Position numbers and translations under genes: made by a program
Assembly (NCBI RefSeq): GCF_003732665.1
Contig: NZ_MOBP01000005.1
Coordinates: 248,001-312,000, forward strand
DNA length: 64,000 bases
From: Pseudomonas frederiksbergensis
Lineage (GTDB): Bacteria; Pseudomonadota; Gammaproteobacteria; Pseudomonadales; Pseudomonadaceae
Direction of reading: 5' to 3'
Notes under the pieces: generated by a model
Database searches by the model: none
Told to the model about the DNA's origin: nothing
Seen by the model: the letters and a program-made list of their open reading frames with translations, nothing else
Part shown: piece after piece, positions 46,057 to 55,249 of the stretch
Layout of the letters: each line of letters starts with the position of its first letter
How positions within the stretch are numbered: the stretch's first letter is position 1

Positions 46057-46190
46057 TTTTGTGGTGTTTGTAAAAGGGTGATCAAAAAACAACCAGCGCT
46101 CTACAAGCTATATGCAACATAGCCTGCAGAGGCTTTCACTCAGGTTATCCACAGGCAGTTCCACAGGCATTGTGGGTAAAGATTCACACC

Positions 46191-47111
46191 TCAATGACAA
46201 CCTGATGACTGCCAGACCCGTTGTGCGCTGTGATGCAGGATGCCGTGGCGGCGGGCCAGGGCGTGGCGGTCCTTGCTGTAGCCGCCGCCGATCACCCCGA
46301 CCACTGGAATGTCCCGGCCCAGGCAGTGGCGCATCACGCTTTCATCCCGGGCTGCGACGCCTGCGTCGGTCAGTTTCAGGTAACCCAGCGCGTCGTCCTT
46401 GTGCACATCGACCCCGGCGTCGTACAGCACCAGGTCCGGTTGGTAGAGCGGCAGCAAATAGTTGAGCGCGTCGTCCACCACCTTCAAATAATCGGTATCG
46501 CCCATGCCTTTGGGCAATGGAATGTCCCAGTCACTTTCGGCTTTGCGTGCAGGAAAATTCTTCTCGCAGTGCAGGGAAACGGTGATCGCATCCGGGGTGT
46601 TGTGCAGGATTCGTGCAGTCCCGTCGCCCTGGTGCACGTCGCAATCGAATATCAGCACCCGATTCACCCGACCACTTTCCAGCAGGTAATGGCTGATCAC
46701 CGCCAGGTCATTGAAGATACAGAACCCGGCCGGGTAGTCGTAGTGGGCGTGGTGGGTGCCGCCGGCCAGGTGACAGGCCAGTCCATGCTCCAGCGCTTGC
46801 TCCGCCGCCAGAATCGAACCGCCGACCGCCCGCACCGTGCGCCGGGCCAGGGCTTCGTTCCATGGCAGGCCGAGGCGTCGCTGGTCTTCGCGGGACAACT
46901 CGCCGCTCATGTAGCGTTCGATATACGCAGGGTCATGTGCGAGGGCGAGAATCTCGGCGGGGCACAGTTCCGGGCGCAGCAAGTCGGCGTCCCGGACCAG
47001 GCCGCTGTCCACCAGGTGATCGCGCAGCAGGCGAAACTTGTCCATCGGGAAGCGGTGATCCGCCGGGAATTCGGGGCTGTAGTCTTCGTGGTAAATCAGC
47101 GGCAGGGGCAT
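46191..47111 (-). CDS. Histone deacetylase/acetylpolyamine amidohydrolase family protein
   Basis: 306 residues of a zinc-dependent deacetylase. GGTHHAHYDYPAGFCIFND holds the tandem His of the active site, FDCDVHQGDGT supplies zinc-ligand D and H, and LYDAGVDVHKDDALGYLKL holds the other ligand region, followed by GGGYSKD. Start at MPLPLIYHEDY (47111). The substrate is probably an acetylated small molecule or protein lysine. Alone on the minus strand, divergent from the GNAT gene. Confidence 0.88.
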   Translation of the reverse strand: MPLPLIYHEDYSPEFPADHRFPMDKFRLLRDHLVDSGLVRDADLLRPELCPAEILALAHDPAYIERYMSGELSREDQRRLGLPWNEALARRTVRAVGGSILAAEQALEHGLACHLAGGTHHAHYDYPAGFCIFNDLAVISHYLLESGRVNRVLIFDCDVHQGDGTARILHNTPDAITVSLHCEKNFPARKAESDWDIPLPKGMGDTDYLKVVDDALNYLLPLYQPDLVLYDAGVDVHKDDALGYLKLTDAGVAARDESVMRHCLGRDIPVVGVIGGGYSKDRHALARRHGILHHSAQRVWQSSGCH

Positions 47112-47197
47112 TGTCAGAATTATCAACGGCGGCGGTAGGAATAAGTGAACGATCCTACCAGCGATGTAGACTCAAAGGATGGACCTGGAGGGGCACG

Positions 47198-47767
47198 ATG
47201 GAGCCGATACTGGAACTCGAAAGCGCGCGACTGCTGTTGCGGCAGTGGAGCGATGAGGATTTGCCGGAATTTGCGGCGATGTGTGCCGATCCACAGGTGA
47301 TGCGTTATTTCCCGGCAGCGCTGAGCCGGCTGGAATGCGCTTCGTTGATCGGGCGGATTCGCGGGCATTTTGCCGAGCATGGTTTCGGCTTCTGGGCGCT
47401 GGAGCGCAAGGACACCGGCCAGTTCATCGGGTTTACCGGGTTGGCGGTGGTCAACTTCGACGCGCCTTTCGTCCCGGCCACCGAGATCGGCTGGCGCCTG
47501 GCCCGCGAACATTGGGGCCTGGGTTATGCCAGTGAAGCAGCGTGGACCGCTCTGCGCTGCGGCTTCGACCGGTTGGCCTTGAAAGAGGTCGTGGCCTTCA
47601 CCACGCAAACCAATCTGCCGTCGGAGAAAGTCATGCAGGCGATTGGCATGCACCATGATTCAGCCGATGACTTCGACCACCCGAAGCTCGCGGCCGATCA
47701 TCCGCTGCGTCACCATGTGCTGTACCGCATCACCCGTGAACAATGGTTGCAAACCTTGCATGGATAA
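47198..47767 (+). CDS. GNAT-family N-acetyltransferase (RimJ/RimL type)
   Basis: 189 residues: ELESARLLLRQWSDEDLPEF start, EIGWRLAREHWGLGYASEAAWTALRCGF (acetyl-CoA pyrophosphate loop of R-x-x-G-x-G/A type), and FTTQTNLPSEKVMQAIGM. Typical of acetyltransferases of the 'acetyltransf_3' group that modify protein N-termini or small amines. ATG at 47198 follows CTGGAGGGG. It is divergent from the deacetylase-family gene. Confidence 0.88.
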   Translation: MEPILELESARLLLRQWSDEDLPEFAAMCADPQVMRYFPAALSRLECASLIGRIRGHFAEHGFGFWALERKDTGQFIGFTGLAVVNFDAPFVPATEIGWRLAREHWGLGYASEAAWTALRCGFDRLALKEVVAFTTQTNLPSEKVMQAIGMHHDSADDFDHPKLAADHPLRHHVLYRITREQWLQTLHG

Positions 47768-47873
47768 GCAGGCACGGACGTTTACAATGGCCCCCACGTT
47801 GGCCTGGGCCATTAACTGAATCGACCGCCGCAGCCACGACTGCGCGGCATTGCTTTGTGTGAGGAGAGCCTGA

Positions 47874-48743
47874 ATGAGCCAAGTGTTGGAAGATCTGGTA
47901 GACCTGCTGACCCTGGAACCGATTGAAGAAAACCTGTTCCGCGGCCGCAGCCAGGACCTGGGTTTCCGTCAGTTGTTCGGCGGCCAGGTGCTCGGCCAGT
48001 CCCTGTCGGCGGCCAGTCAGACGGTCGAAGAGACGCGGCATGTGCACTCGATGCACGGCTATTTCCTGCGCCCGGGCGACGCCAAGTTGCCGGTGGTGTA
48101 TCAGGTGGATCGGGTGCGCGATGGCGGCAGTTTCAGTACTCGCCGGGTGACGGCGATCCAGAAGGGCAACCCGATTTTCACCTGCAGCGCCTCCTTTCAG
48201 TACGACGAAGAAGGTTTCCAGCACCAGACCGAGATGCCGCAAGTGGTCGGCCCGGAAAACCTGCCGTCGGAACTGGAACTGGCGCAGCAACGCGCGCATT
48301 TGATCCCGGAACACATGCGTGAAAAGTTGCTGTGCCCGAAGCCGATCGAATTCCGCCCGGTGACCGAGAAAGATCCCTACAACCCGCAAGCGTCCGATCC
48401 GATCAAGTACGTGTGGTTTCGCGCCGACGGTGCCTTGGCCGATTCGCCGGCGCTGCATAAATACCTGCTGGCGTACGCCTCGGACTTCGGGCTGCTGACC
48501 ACCTCGTTGCTGCCCCACGGCAAATCGGTGTGGCAGAAAGACATGCAGGTCGCCAGCCTGGATCACGCGTTGTGGTTCCACTCGGACCTGCGCGCCGATG
48601 ACTGGTTGCTCTACGCCATGGACAGCCCGTGGGCCGGCAACTCTCGCGGATTCTCCCGTGGCAGCGTGTTCAACCGCGCCGGGCAACTGGTGGCCTCGGT
48701 CACCCAGGAAGGCCTGATTCGCCATCGCAAGGATTGGGCATGA
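47874..48743 (+). CDS. tesB: Acyl-CoA thioesterase II
   Basis: 289 residues of a double-hotdog thioesterase that hydrolyses acyl-CoA to fatty acid and CoA. FRQLFGGQVLGQSLSAASQTV is the first hotdog helix, GGSFSTRRVTAIQ the strand, and the second half includes LLYAMDSPWAGNSRGFSRGS near the end, characteristic of TesB. Normal length. The HAD gene overlaps its stop (ATGA), so both are translated together. Confidence 0.93.
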   Translation: MSQVLEDLVDLLTLEPIEENLFRGRSQDLGFRQLFGGQVLGQSLSAASQTVEETRHVHSMHGYFLRPGDAKLPVVYQVDRVRDGGSFSTRRVTAIQKGNPIFTCSASFQYDEEGFQHQTEMPQVVGPENLPSELELAQQRAHLIPEHMREKLLCPKPIEFRPVTEKDPYNPQASDPIKYVWFRADGALADSPALHKYLLAYASDFGLLTTSLLPHGKSVWQKDMQVASLDHALWFHSDLRADDWLLYAMDSPWAGNSRGFSRGSVFNRAGQLVASVTQEGLIRHRKDWA

Positions 48744-49333
48744 GCCTGGCCGAGGTGCGGCACTGGGTATTCGACATGGACGGCACCCTGACGGTGGCGG
48801 TGCATGACTTCGCGGCGATCCGCGTGGCGCTGGCGATCCCCGCCGAAGACGACATCCTGACTCACCTCGCTGCGTTGCCAGCCGCCGAAGCCGCCGCCAA
48901 ACATGCGTGGTTGCTGGAGCATGAGCGGGATTTGGCATTGGGTTCCAGACCAGCGCCGGGCGCGGTGGAATTGGTGCGTGAACTGGCCGGGCGCGGTTAT
49001 CGCCTCGGCATCCTCACCCGCAATGCGCGGGAACTGGCCCATGTGACGCTGGAAGCCATCGGTCTGGCGGACTGCTTCGCGGTGGAAGATGTGCTGGGCC
49101 GTGACGAAGCGCCGCCCAAGCCCCATCCCGGTGGTTTGCTGAAACTGGCCGAAGCCTGGAACGTGCCGGCGAGCGAGATGGTGATGGTCGGTGATTACCG
49201 CTTTGACCTGGATTGTGGGCGAGCGGCGGGAGCGCGGACGGTGCTGGTGAATCTGCCGGAAAATCCGTGGCCGGAATTGACGGATTGGCACGCGCACGAT
49301 TGTGTTGAGTTGCGGCGGATGCTTTCGGCTTGA
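48740..49333 (+). CDS. HAD-superfamily phosphatase
   Basis: 197 residues: motif I FDMDGTLT, motif II LGILTRNA, motif III/IV with KPHPGGLLKLAE and MVMVGDYRFDLDCGRAAGA. Helical cap of type 1. It likely dephosphorylates a small phosphometabolite. It overlaps tesB by 4 bp and ends before the REP-type hairpin at 49358. Confidence 0.88.
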   Translation: MSLAEVRHWVFDMDGTLTVAVHDFAAIRVALAIPAEDDILTHLAALPAAEAAAKHAWLLEHERDLALGSRPAPGAVELVRELAGRGYRLGILTRNARELAHVTLEAIGLADCFAVEDVLGRDEAPPKPHPGGLLKLAEAWNVPASEMVMVGDYRFDLDCGRAAGARTVLVNLPENPWPELTDWHAHDCVELRRMLSA

Positions 49334-49357
49334 GAGGTTTGGTGTCTGGTTAATTGC

Positions 49358-49427
49358 CTTCGCGGGCAAGCCTCGCTCCTACAGGGGAATGCATTTCCAA
49401 CTGTAGGAGCGAGGCTTGCCCGCGAAG
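49358..49427. repeat. Inverted REP-like hairpin
   Basis: 27-bp inverted arms (49358-49384 and 49401-49427) of the CGCGGGCAAGCCTCGCTCC type between convergent genes; may act as terminator for both. Confidence 0.8.
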
Positions 49428-49451
49428 AGGCCCGATCAGACAACACAAATC

Positions 49452-50411
49452 TCACTGACTGAACAAAACCTTCTGCCCCTCAGGCGATGTAAACATCCCA
49501 TCCCCGTTATGCCCGACCCCAGGCACTTCGACCAGACGCTGATTCACGCCCTGTGGATTACGCCGCAGCAAATAATCAAAAAAGTTATGCCCGCGCACCA
49601 ACCGATAAGCCCCTTGGGCCTCCGCTTCACAGCCCTTGTCCAGGGCCGGGTGTTGCGGGTCGGTGTCCTGCTGGCCCAGTAGATAAGTCACGTCACGCTT
49701 GATGTAACTGCCTTCAAGTTGCGGCGCCGTTTGCCCACTGGCATAGATCGGCAAATCGGTCAGGCCATACTTCCAGCGATTGAAACCGCTACACCGCGCA
49801 TGATCGAACGGCACGGGCCGTTGCTCATTGAAGTAGGCGTAGGACGACGGGTTGGCCACCACATAACGGATTTTCACCCCGGCCGCCGCGAGTGCCGGTT
49901 GGTCGTGGGCCAGCAGGGCGTAGCGCTGCACCACCTGACCGCCACCGGAGTGACCGGCGATGACGATTTGCTTCACGTCCGGAAACTGTCGACGGTCGGC
50001 GATGCGCTCGATGATCTGGTCGAGGGCCGCAAAAGAGCTCACTGCAAACGGCGCGGTGGATAAACCCCCGGCCATCCAGTCATTGCCTTTCCAGCGCAAC
50101 ACGCTGTCGGGCATGGGGTGGCGCACGATGTCGGTTTCGTTGAGGAATTGCGGGGCGATCACCAGTGTCGTCGCACTTTGCCCGGCCGCTTCAGCCGCTT
50201 TCTCGGCGCTGCGGCGGTAGGTTTCGGCATTGCGCAATCGACCGTGGATGATGATCAGCACCCGTTCGATTTTCGCTGGCGCCGGGCCCATGCCCACCGC
50301 CATCTCACCTTCTTTCAACAATAGGCGCCCGGGGCTGATCTCTTTGACCCCGTGCTCGTCAGCCTGGGCGCTGCCCCAGGCGATCAACAAAACCAACAGC
50401 CATTTATGCAT
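49452..50411 (-). CDS. Secreted alpha/beta hydrolase
   Basis: 319 residues with a signal peptide (HKWLLVLLIAWGSAQA, cleavage after AQA). Hydrolase core: VLIIIHGRLRNAETY, nucleophile in VIAGHSGGGQVVQRYAL, late histidine in EVPGVGHNGDGMF. The periplasmic location is inferred from the signal; the substrate is unknown. It follows the metallopeptidase gene, with adjoining coordinates on the same strand. Confidence 0.82.
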   Translation of the reverse strand: MHKWLLVLLIAWGSAQADEHGVKEISPGRLLLKEGEMAVGMGPAPAKIERVLIIIHGRLRNAETYRRSAEKAAEAAGQSATTLVIAPQFLNETDIVRHPMPDSVLRWKGNDWMAGGLSTAPFAVSSFAALDQIIERIADRRQFPDVKQIVIAGHSGGGQVVQRYALLAHDQPALAAAGVKIRYVVANPSSYAYFNEQRPVPFDHARCSGFNRWKYGLTDLPIYASGQTAPQLEGSYIKRDVTYLLGQQDTDPQHPALDKGCEAEAQGAYRLVRGHNFFDYLLRRNPQGVNQRLVEVPGVGHNGDGMFTSPEGQKVLFSQ

Positions 50412-51305
50412 TTACAAATTTTTCGCCGCGAAGGTATCGCACTGGCCGACCTGGCCCTGGGCGAAACCGGTTTTGAACCAGCGCACCCTTTGCGCCGACG
50501 TGCCATGGGTGAAGGAGTCCGGGACCACGCGGCCCTGGCCCTGTTGCTGCAAACGGTCGTCGCCAATGGCGTTGGCGGCGTTCAAGGCTTCCTCGATGTC
50601 ACCGGGTTCCAGCCAGTTCAAACGCTTTTGCGCGTTGTTGGCCCAGACTCCGGCAAGGCAATCGGCCTGAAGTTCCTGACGCACCAGTAAACCACCATCG
50701 CCTTCCATCTGCCGACCTTGCTGGCGAGCGGTCTGAATTTTCGCTGAAACGCCGAGCAATGTCTGAACGTGGTGTCCGACTTCATGGGCGATCACGTAGG
50801 CCTGGGCGAAGTCGCCTGCGGCGGAAAAGCGTTGCGACATTTCCTGGAAGAACGCCATGTCCAAATAAACCTTCTGGTCGGCCGGGCAGTAGAACGGCCC
50901 GGTCGCGGAAGTGGCCAGGCCGCACGCCGAGTTCACCCGGTTGCTGAACAGCACCAGGGTCGGGTTCTTATATTGCTTGCCAGCCTGCTGGAAAATCTGA
51001 CCCCAGGTGTCTTCGGTGTCACCGAGGATCGAGCGCACGAACTCGGCCTGTTGATCATTGGCCGGTGGCGCCTTGCGGGTTTGATTGGTGGCCGGCGCGG
51101 ACTGCTCGCTCATCTGCCCGGTCAATTGCCCGAGGATCTGCATCGGGTCCTGGCCGGTGATCCAGCCGATTCCGACAATCAACAGGATCGCCGTCAGGCT
51201 CAGGCCCTTGCCGCCGCCGAAGCGCATCCCGCCGCCACCGCCGCCGACATCATCACCACGGGCGTCAACCACGTTGTCGCTGCGTCGGCCTTTTTTCCAT
51301 AGCAT
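50412..51305 (-). CDS. Neutral zinc metallopeptidase, YpfJ family (copy 1)
   Basis: 297 residues: cytoplasmic start MLWKKGRRSDNV, glycine-rich linker, one membrane helix (LTAILLIVGIGWITG), then the zinc-binding HEVGHHVQTLLG motif and the ELQADCLAGVWA third-ligand region. Likely a membrane-anchored periplasmic peptidase. A paralogue lies directly upstream (51456-52313). The substrates are not known. Confidence 0.88.
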   Translation of the reverse strand: MLWKKGRRSDNVVDARGDDVGGGGGGMRFGGGKGLSLTAILLIVGIGWITGQDPMQILGQLTGQMSEQSAPATNQTRKAPPANDQQAEFVRSILGDTEDTWGQIFQQAGKQYKNPTLVLFSNRVNSACGLATSATGPFYCPADQKVYLDMAFFQEMSQRFSAAGDFAQAYVIAHEVGHHVQTLLGVSAKIQTARQQGRQMEGDGGLLVRQELQADCLAGVWANNAQKRLNWLEPGDIEEALNAANAIGDDRLQQQGQGRVVPDSFTHGTSAQRVRWFKTGFAQGQVGQCDTFAAKNL

Positions 51306-51455
51306 GTGGGAATCCTCTTTCTTTACCGGTGAAGATGCGTGGTGATGAGTGTTGCTGGTGGGTTGGCGTGGCGCCAGTCCGGTCGTCAGACAGCCTTTCG
51401 CGCTGGCGGTTCTGTGCCGTGTACTGACATTAGCGGTTTCGTTCGCGGGACGGTA

Positions 51456-52313
51456 TTACAGGTCCACGCGGGTGAAGGTATCGCAGGTGTTGATTTGGCC
51501 CGTGGCGAACCCGGATTTGAACCAGTTCGCCCGCTGCTCTGAAGTGCCATGACTGAACGTCTCCGGTCGTATCGTGGCGTTTTGGGCGCGTTGCAGGTAA
51601 TCGTCGCCAAACACGGCGGCGGCATGCAGGGCCGCGTCGATGTCACCGGGCTCCAGCCAGTCCAGGCGTTGTTGCGCATGGTGCGCCCAGACGCCGGCGA
51701 GGCAATCGGCCTGCAACTCAGCGCGAACTTCCAGGCCACCGTCACCGGTGACGGGTTGGCGCGTACTCAGGGCGGTTTCGAAAGGTTGTGAGAGTTCCAG
51801 TTCAAGCTGCACGTGGTGGCCGATTTCGTGAGCAAGGACATAAGCCTGGGCGAAGTCGCCGATCACTGAAAACCGTTGGGCCATCTGTGAAAAGAACGCC
51901 AGATCGAGATAGACCTGTTGGTCGTCCGGGCAATAAAACGGGCTGCTACCGCCGTTGGCAAAACCGCACCGGGAGTGGATGCCATCGCTGAACAGCGTCA
52001 GCTTGGGGGGCGGATAGTGGCGACCCGTCTGCGCAAAAAGTTGTGTCCAGGTGTCTTCGGTATCGCCCAGCACGGATTGAACGAACAACAGGTCCCGGTC
52101 TGCGGGCGGGTGGGCGGCTGTGTGGTGACCGGATGTGTCCAAACCGGCAGGCACCACGTCAGGTGTCGTACTCAATACCGAATAAACGCCTGCACCGGCC
52201 AATGCGGCGGCGGCCAGTCCGGCGGCGAAAGTTTTCCCTGTGAGTTGGCGGGCATCCTTGCCCTCGCGGGTGTCGTTGACGTTGTCGCTGGGTCTTGCCT
52301 TGTTCCATAACAT
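51456..52313 (-). CDS. Neutral zinc metallopeptidase, YpfJ family (copy 2)
   Basis: 285 residues from MLWNKARPSDNV at 52313, behind GGAGGAA. The same layout as copy 1: short basic start, membrane helix (FAAGLAAAALAGAGVYSV), HEIGHHVQLELEL and ELQADCLAGVWAHHAQ. Clear tandem duplication with considerable divergence, mainly in the N-terminal linker. Copy-specific roles are unknown. Confidence 0.87.
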   Translation of the reverse strand: MLWNKARPSDNVNDTREGKDARQLTGKTFAAGLAAAALAGAGVYSVLSTTPDVVPAGLDTSGHHTAAHPPADRDLLFVQSVLGDTEDTWTQLFAQTGRHYPPPKLTLFSDGIHSRCGFANGGSSPFYCPDDQQVYLDLAFFSQMAQRFSVIGDFAQAYVLAHEIGHHVQLELELSQPFETALSTRQPVTGDGGLEVRAELQADCLAGVWAHHAQQRLDWLEPGDIDAALHAAAVFGDDYLQRAQNATIRPETFSHGTSEQRANWFKSGFATGQINTCDTFTRVDL

Positions 52314-52522
52314 CTGTGCGGTTCCTCCATGGATTGATTGGGCGTGTATCGCCACCGCCATGAATAACCGCAATGGCAAAAATGGTGTGGGCCAAATGTG
52401 TAAGGGCTGGTAAACCGCGTGCGATCCTTCGCGGACAAGCCTCGCTCCTACAAAGAGCGGGGCGTTGTTCGCACACTTTTTTCGTTACCCTGTGTAAGAA
52501 TCTGGAACCAGGTTCTAAATTG

Positions 52523-52540
52523 TTGGAATTAAAATTCCAA
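52523..52540. promoter_or_regulatory. Palindrome upstream of DMT transporter
   Basis: TTGGAATTAAAATTCCAA, a near-perfect palindrome ending 10 bp before the start codon and covering the ribosome site region. GAACCAGGTTC lies just upstream. Probably a repressor site. Confidence 0.45.
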
Positions 52541-52549
52541 AGGATTGCC

Positions 52550-53428
52550 ATGACCCTCAGCACCCCCCTCTCCGGTGTAAACAAACCCTTCAAAGGGATT
52601 CTGCTGATCGTCGCCGCGACTTTCCTGTTCTCCAGCCATGACGCGATATCGAAATACCTCTCCGGTTTCTACCCGATCGTCATGGTGGTCTGGGCGCGAT
52701 ATCTGGTGCACACCTTGTTGATGGCGGGCATTTTTCTGCCGCAATCCGGGTTACGTGTCCTACGCACCAAGCGACCCTTGCTGCAGTTGGCGCGAGCGTT
52801 GTGCCTGCTGGGCACCAGCCTGTTTTTCACCACCGGTCTGCTGTACATCCCCCTGGCCGAAGCGACGGCGGTCAACTTTCTTGCGCCGGTGCTGGTCACC
52901 GCATTGTCGGTGCCGCTGCTCAAGGAGCACGTGACCCGTGGCCAATGGATCGCGGTGATTTGCGGTTTTATCGGCGTGCTGATCATCGTCCACCCCGGCG
53001 GCGAACTGTTCACCCCGGCGGTGTTGCTGCCGTTCTGCTCGGCGATGTTTTTCTGCTTCTATCAACTGCTCACCCGCAAGCTCAGCCAGATTGACAGCCC
53101 GACGACCAGCAACTTCTTCGCCGGGTTGTGCAATACGTTGGTGATGAGCGCGCTGGTGCCGTTCTTCTGGCAGGTGCCGACGCTGGGCCATGGCTTGTTG
53201 ATGTTGGCGCTGGGGAGCTGCGGGATGACTGCGCATTTGTTCCTGACCCAGGCCTTCCGTTACGCCGCCCCGGCACTGCTGGCGCCGTTTGGGTATTGCC
53301 AGATTGTGTTTGCCGGGTTGCTGGGCTGGTTGCTGTTTTCCCATACGCCGACGATGACCACGATAGTGGGGATCGCGGTGATCTGTTGCAGCGGGTTGGC
53401 GGCGGCGTGGCAGCAGAGTCGCCGTTGA
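52550..53428 (+). CDS. EamA/DMT-family transporter
   Basis: 292 residues, ten transmembrane helices in two EamA repeats (first GILLIVAATFLFSSHDAISKY, second VLLPFCSAMFFCFYQLLTRK). ATG at 52550 follows AAAGG; the open frame further upstream is non-coding and crosses repeat DNA. The exported or imported metabolite cannot be told. It is followed by a REP composite. Confidence 0.87.
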   Translation: MTLSTPLSGVNKPFKGILLIVAATFLFSSHDAISKYLSGFYPIVMVVWARYLVHTLLMAGIFLPQSGLRVLRTKRPLLQLARALCLLGTSLFFTTGLLYIPLAEATAVNFLAPVLVTALSVPLLKEHVTRGQWIAVICGFIGVLIIVHPGGELFTPAVLLPFCSAMFFCFYQLLTRKLSQIDSPTTSNFFAGLCNTLVMSALVPFFWQVPTLGHGLLMLALGSCGMTAHLFLTQAFRYAAPALLAPFGYCQIVFAGLLGWLLFSHTPTMTTIVGIAVICCSGLAAAWQQSRR

Positions 53429-53443
53429 AAACACTGATCAAAA

Positions 53444-53537
53444 CCTGTGGGAGCGGGCTTGCTCGCGAAGGCGTCGTGTCAGTCGACATCATCGTTGCCT
53501 GACACACCGCTTTCGCGAGCAAGCCCGCTCCCACAGG
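53444..53537. repeat. REP pair
   Basis: Same composite as 45961-46056: inverted REP units around a GTGTCAGTCGACATCATCG spacer. It lies between convergent transporter genes. Confidence 0.85.
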
Positions 53538-53566
53538 GGTGTACCCACAGGGGAGGGTGGTGTGGT

Positions 53567-54907
53567 TTAGTCGGTGACGGCAGGGATTTTGCGCGGCGCC
53601 ATGAAGTACATCCAGATCAGCGCGATGAAGTACATCGCCGGGATCAGGGTGAACAGTACGGTGTAGTTGTTGTTGGTCACCGTCAGGATATGCCCGACCA
53701 ATTGCGTCATGAACATCCCGCCAATCGCCGCGCACATCCCGCCGAAACCAAACACCGTGCTCATCATGTGCTTGGGCGTGTAGTCCATGACCAGGCTCCA
53801 GATATTCGCGGTCCAGGCCTGGTGCGCGCCGATGGCCAGGGAAATCGCCGCCACCGCGACCCACAGATTGCTGGAACCTGCCGCCATGATCACGCCGATG
53901 ATGCAGCAGGCGAACAGCAGCATGGACATCAGCCGCGCCTTGATCGGGTTGATCCCGCGACCAATCAGGAACGAGGAGAGGATGCCGCCACCGACGCTGC
54001 CGAAGTCCGCCGTCAGGTAGATGATGATCAGCGGAATACCCATCTGGGTCACGTTGATGCCCAGGTTGTATTGCTGATTCAAAAACGGAGGCAGCCAATA
54101 GAGGTAGAACCAGAACACCGGCGCGGTCATCGAGTAGGCGAGGGCGAAGGCCCAGGTGCCGCGCATGCGCAGGATTTTTGAGAACGGTACGCGGGTTTGT
54201 TCCGGTTCGACTTCCTGCTGGATGTAGTCCAGTTCCGATTGTTTGACGCTCGGATGCTCTTCCGGGTTGAAGTACTTCAAGCCCCAGCACACCAGCCAGA
54301 TCCCGCCCAGTGCCGACATGCACAGGAACGCGGCTTGCCAGCCCCATGCGTGCAGGATCAGCGGCAACAGCATCGGGGTGAACATTGCGCCGACGTTGGT
54401 CCCGGCGTTGAAGATGCCAGTGGCCACGGCGCGTTCGCCGGCCGGGAACCACAACCGGGTGGTTTTCACACAGGCCGGGTAGTTCGCGGCCTCAGTCAAA
54501 CCGAGAATAAACCGACAGACCATGAAGCCTGCGGCTGACGTGGCCAGGCCATGGGCGCCGGTGGCCAGGCTCCAGAGCAGCACCGCGCAGAAGAACACGC
54601 GCTTGACGCCGACCCGGTCGATCAAGCGGCCTTGCAGCACGAAGCCGATGGCGTAGCCGACCTGGAACCAGAAGTTGATGTTGGCGTAGTCCATCGCCGT
54701 CCAGCTCATTTCCTTGGCCAGGATCGGCTGCATGACGCCGAGGGCGGCGCGGTCGATGTAGTTCAGGGTCGTGGCGAAGAACACCAGGGCCAGCATGCCC
54801 CAACGGGTTTTGCCGACCGCGAGGGCGCCACGGATCTTGTCGCCGATGCCGGCGCTGGCAGAGGTCATGGAGGAACGCTCCATGGGAGAGCTTTGAGACG
54901 GAGTCAT
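53567..54907 (-). CDS. MFS transporter, ACS family (probable quinate/shikimate-type uptake)
   Basis: 446 residues with 12 membrane helices. Anion:cation symporter signatures: TTLNYIDRAALGVMQPIL in helix 1 and the loop RLIDRVGVKRVFF. ATG at 54907 (MTPSQSS) is chosen. It is divergent from the quiC1 gene, and its family carries hexuronate, phthalate or aromatic acids, so uptake of quinate, shikimate or dehydroshikimate is an inference from position. Confidence 0.85.
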   Translation of the reverse strand: MTPSQSSPMERSSMTSASAGIGDKIRGALAVGKTRWGMLALVFFATTLNYIDRAALGVMQPILAKEMSWTAMDYANINFWFQVGYAIGFVLQGRLIDRVGVKRVFFCAVLLWSLATGAHGLATSAAGFMVCRFILGLTEAANYPACVKTTRLWFPAGERAVATGIFNAGTNVGAMFTPMLLPLILHAWGWQAAFLCMSALGGIWLVCWGLKYFNPEEHPSVKQSELDYIQQEVEPEQTRVPFSKILRMRGTWAFALAYSMTAPVFWFYLYWLPPFLNQQYNLGINVTQMGIPLIIIYLTADFGSVGGGILSSFLIGRGINPIKARLMSMLLFACCIIGVIMAAGSSNLWVAVAAISLAIGAHQAWTANIWSLVMDYTPKHMMSTVFGFGGMCAAIGGMFMTQLVGHILTVTNNNYTVLFTLIPAMYFIALIWMYFMAPRKIPAVTD

Positions 54908-55128
54908 GTAGGCCACCCGATTATTTTTATGTGGTGTTCTAAGTCTTTGGTCACCGAGCCTCGGCGGTTGATGACCGGGTTCAATGTGCAGTGGATGTTG
55001 GGCAGTGGACAAAAAATCGTCAATTCGCCAACGGCCATTGTGTTCGATAATCGCACATAAAACTAACTGGCTAGTACACTTTGGGGGCTGTGCGGCCAAT
55101 AATTCTCATCAAGAAAAACACGGTCCCT

Positions 55129-55221
55129 GTAGGAGCTGTCGAGTGAAACGAGGCTGCGATCTTTTGATCTTAAAAACCAACATCAAAAGATCGCAGCCTC
55201 GTTTCACTCGACAGCTCCTAC
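55129..55221. repeat. 40-bp perfect inverted repeat in quiC1 leader
   Basis: Arms 55129-55168 and 55182-55221 are exact complements (containing GAGGCTGCGATCTTTTGAT). The hairpin ends one base before the GGAGGGA ribosome site of quiC1. A related shorter form is at 59424-59498. Confidence 0.8.
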
Positions 55222-55249
55222 GGAGGGAACAGCCACCGGGAGTCGAAAT

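Noticed and set aside
46221..47138. Long plus-strand frame (305 codons) opposite the deacetylase gene
   Set aside because: It is the antisense shadow of a clear family protein in GC-rich DNA; no motif or ribosome site.
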